Origin: CAWFZT01 sp963820415
Lineage (GTDB): Bacteria > Chloroflexota > Anaerolineae > Anaerolineales > Anaerolineaceae
Assembly (NCBI GenBank): GCA_963820415.1
Contig: CAWFZT010000005.1
Location: 271,304-335,303, forward strand
Length of the DNA: 64,000 nt
Direction: 5' to 3'
The stretch's first letter is position 1, and the number at the start of each line of letters is the position of its first letter. A program made the position numbers and the translations under genes. Shown piece after piece: positions 62,544 through 64,000 of the stretch. The notes below the pieces were generated by a model, which worked only from the letters and a program-made list of their open reading frames with translations, did no database searches and had not been told where the DNA came from.

Positions 62544-64000
62544 TCATGAAAGAGCTGTTTGTTGAACCATGCTCCCAACGGGGACAGGCTTTCCCATCGG
62601 GCAAATCCCAGTTGGGCAATGATGAGATAGGATGTGTTCTTCCACCTCTGCCCGGAAATATTTCAAGATATCGAGCACAGGCACAGGTGCAGCCTGTCCC
62701 AGGCCACAGTTGGAAATTTGTTGCATGTCTGCACCAAGCTTTTGCAACACCTGGAGGTCATCTATGGAAGCCTTGTCTTCCGAAATCCGGGTCAAAATTT
62801 CATACGTTTGCTGGGTGCCGACCCGACAGGGCGTGCATTTTGCGCAACACTCAAAACGGAAGAATTGCATCAATGTTCTCGCCAGATCCACAACGCAGTT
62901 ATCCTCGTTGCAGAATAGCAATGCACCAGAGCCTAATGCTGCCCCCAGGCGGCGGAGCAATTCATAATCCAGAGGTGTATCTTGCAGATTGCCCGGAATG
63001 ATTGAGCCGCTGGATCCACCCACCTGAGTCAGCTTGAGCTTTCCCGAATTCTTCATCCCTTTGCCGTAAATATCGATCACTTCACGCAAGGTAATGCCGA
63101 AGGGAGCTTCAATCAAACCGGTGGAATTGACGTTGCCCAGGATGGTGAACACCTTGGTGCCGGTGTTCTTCAATGTACCGAATTCGTGATACCACTCGGC
63201 GCCCTGGCGAACGATGGGAGGGATATTGGCCAGTGTTTCCACGTTGTTCACCAGGGTGGGTTTGCCCCATAAGCCCCATGTAGGCGGGTAGGGCGGGCGG
63301 GCACGTGGTAGGCCGCGCTTGCCCTCAATCGATTTGATCAGAGCCGTTTCTTCTCCACAGATGTATGCCCCAGCGCCCGCGTGCAAGGAAATATGAAAGT
63401 CAAAATTTTTACCAAATATGTGCTCACCTAACATACCCCGCGCCTGAGCCTGTTGGATGGCGTTTGCCAGGCGCTGGTAAGCCCGCAGGTACTCGCCCCG
63501 TACGTAAATATAGCCTTCGGATGCGCCGACCGCGTACCCGGCAATCGTCATGGCTTCGATTATGCTGAACGGATCGCCTTCAAGGATCACACGGTCTTTA
63601 AACGTCCCTGGCTCACTCTCATCTGCATTACAGATGACGTATTTTGGTTGGCCAGGCGCATTGGCCACAAAGGCCCACTTACGGCCGGTAGGGAACCCGG
63701 CGCCCCCACGCCCTTGCAATCCCGATTTGTCAATCTCGGCAATCAGTTCCGCTGGGGTCATCTCCGCCAGCACCTTGTGCAGAGCTTGATAACCACTATA
63801 AGAAAGGTAATCCTCCAGGCTGTCCGGGTTGACGATGCCGGAACGTTCCAATACAATACGCTGCTCAGCCGGCAATGCGCCCCGGCGGGCTCCCAGCCAG
63901 GCTATCTCGTCGGCAGGCGCATGGAACAGGGCCAACAGTTCTCTATTGATCTGGCCTTTACTTAAATGTTCTTCGACCAAAATGTGCACGTCATCAGGTC
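62544..64000 (-). CDS. NuoF-like NADH-binding flavoprotein subunit, 5' end beyond window
   Basis: About 485 residues visible; the frame is open to the right edge (PDDVHILVEEH), so the gene starts outside. FMN/NADH sites: LQGRGGAGFPTGRKW, CNADESEPGTFKDRVILEGD, GAGAYICGEETALIKSIEGK. The 4Fe-4S cluster ligands are CAKCTPCRVGT and a later Cys (ISNCGLGQ). The C-terminus is short and ends with HHCPTGICPMGK, without the two-cluster ferredoxin domain found in HydB. Couples NAD(H) to the Fe-S chain of the next subunit; complex may be soluble. A NuoE-like gene is expected just past the edge. Confidence 0.9.
   Translation of the reverse strand, partial: PDDVHILVEEHLSKGQINRELLALFHAPADEIAWLGARRGALPAEQRIVLERSGIVNPDSLEDYLSYSGYQALHKVLAEMTPAELIAEIDKSGLQGRGGAGFPTGRKWAFVANAPGQPKYVICNADESEPGTFKDRVILEGDPFSIIEAMTIAGYAVGASEGYIYVRGEYLRAYQRLANAIQQAQARGMLGEHIFGKNFDFHISLHAGAGAYICGEETALIKSIEGKRGLPRARPPYPPTWGLWGKPTLVNNVETLANIPPIVRQGAEWYHEFGTLKNTGTKVFTILGNVNSTGLIEAPFGITLREVIDIYGKGMKNSGKLKLTQVGGSSGSIIPGNLQDTPLDYELLRRLGAALGSGALLFCNEDNCVVDLARTLMQFFRFECCAKCTPCRVGTQQTYEILTRISEDKASIDDLQVLQKLGADMQQISNCGLGQAAPVPVLDILKYFRAEVEEHILSHHCPTGICPMGKPVPVGSMVQQTALS

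Overview
The window looks like a chromosomal segment of a member of the Chloroflexota, probably class Anaerolineae. This is inferred from style, not from a marker gene. The clues are a Tat/lipobox sugar-binding lipoprotein followed by a repetitive V-E-V-T-K-E-V linker, NBR1-type Ig lipoproteins, giant cyclase/AAA/TPR regulators, FtsX-type ABC exporters with a lipoprotein adaptor, and many small hairpin repeats. No rRNA, intact tRNA or CRISPR array was seen.

Layout. 1-9.7 kb is accessory DNA: an edge-truncated beta-propeller membrane protein, a nine-repeat TPR protein with a probable frameshift, remnants, a structured ~98-bp element in two copies, and two minus-strand genes each followed by an integron attC-like site. 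9.7-13.6 kb holds a class III cyclase/AAA/TPR regulator and a small partner. 14.3-16.3 kb holds a membrane protein and a decayed IS256-family element. 16.5-22 kb is a visibly AT-richer minus-strand sugar and carbon catabolism operon (transaldolase-like, D-lyxose isomerase-like, TIM-barrel isomerase, BKACE, a broken URO-D-like gene, M55 peptidase). An internally deleted IS630 closes it off.

23-39.8 kb is a GC-richer plus-strand carbohydrate locus: LacI regulator with operators, lipoprotein, two MalF/MalG-type permeases, a sugar-binding protein, two tandem GH29 alpha-L-fucosidases (the first frameshifted), a lipoprotein, two zinc MDR dehydrogenases, an iron alcohol dehydrogenase (1,2-propanediol oxidoreductase type), a Gfo/Idh/MocA oxidoreductase, a DUF4432 epimerase-like protein and a URO-D family protein. 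Together they suggest uptake and oxidation of a fucosylated glycan. 39.9-45.6 kb is a divergent exporter operon (adaptor, FtsX permease, two ATPases). Its promoter carries a perfect 28-bp palindrome with the same core as the LacI-gene operators, so the two loci are probably co-regulated.

46.5-47.8 kb encodes a GT4 glycosyltransferase. 48.1-54.2 kb is a tightly coupled minus-strand operon with an HNH nuclease domain, an alpha-solenoid, a 977-aa solenoid protein with a PIN-like nuclease core, and a 646-aa helical protein. I recognise no named system for this gene set; it is the best candidate here for an undescribed nuclease-based, possibly defence, system. It is followed by an unrecognised 51-aa/498-aa gene pair. 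56.9-59.2 kb holds an HTH gene (paralogue of one at 8.7 kb), GIY-YIG-like fragments and a zinc-ribbon/NHL-propeller protein. 59.6-64 kb carries a NuoF-like subunit (cut by the window edge), a formate-dehydrogenase-like molybdopterin protein that lacks the usual catalytic residues, and a CBS-pair protein.
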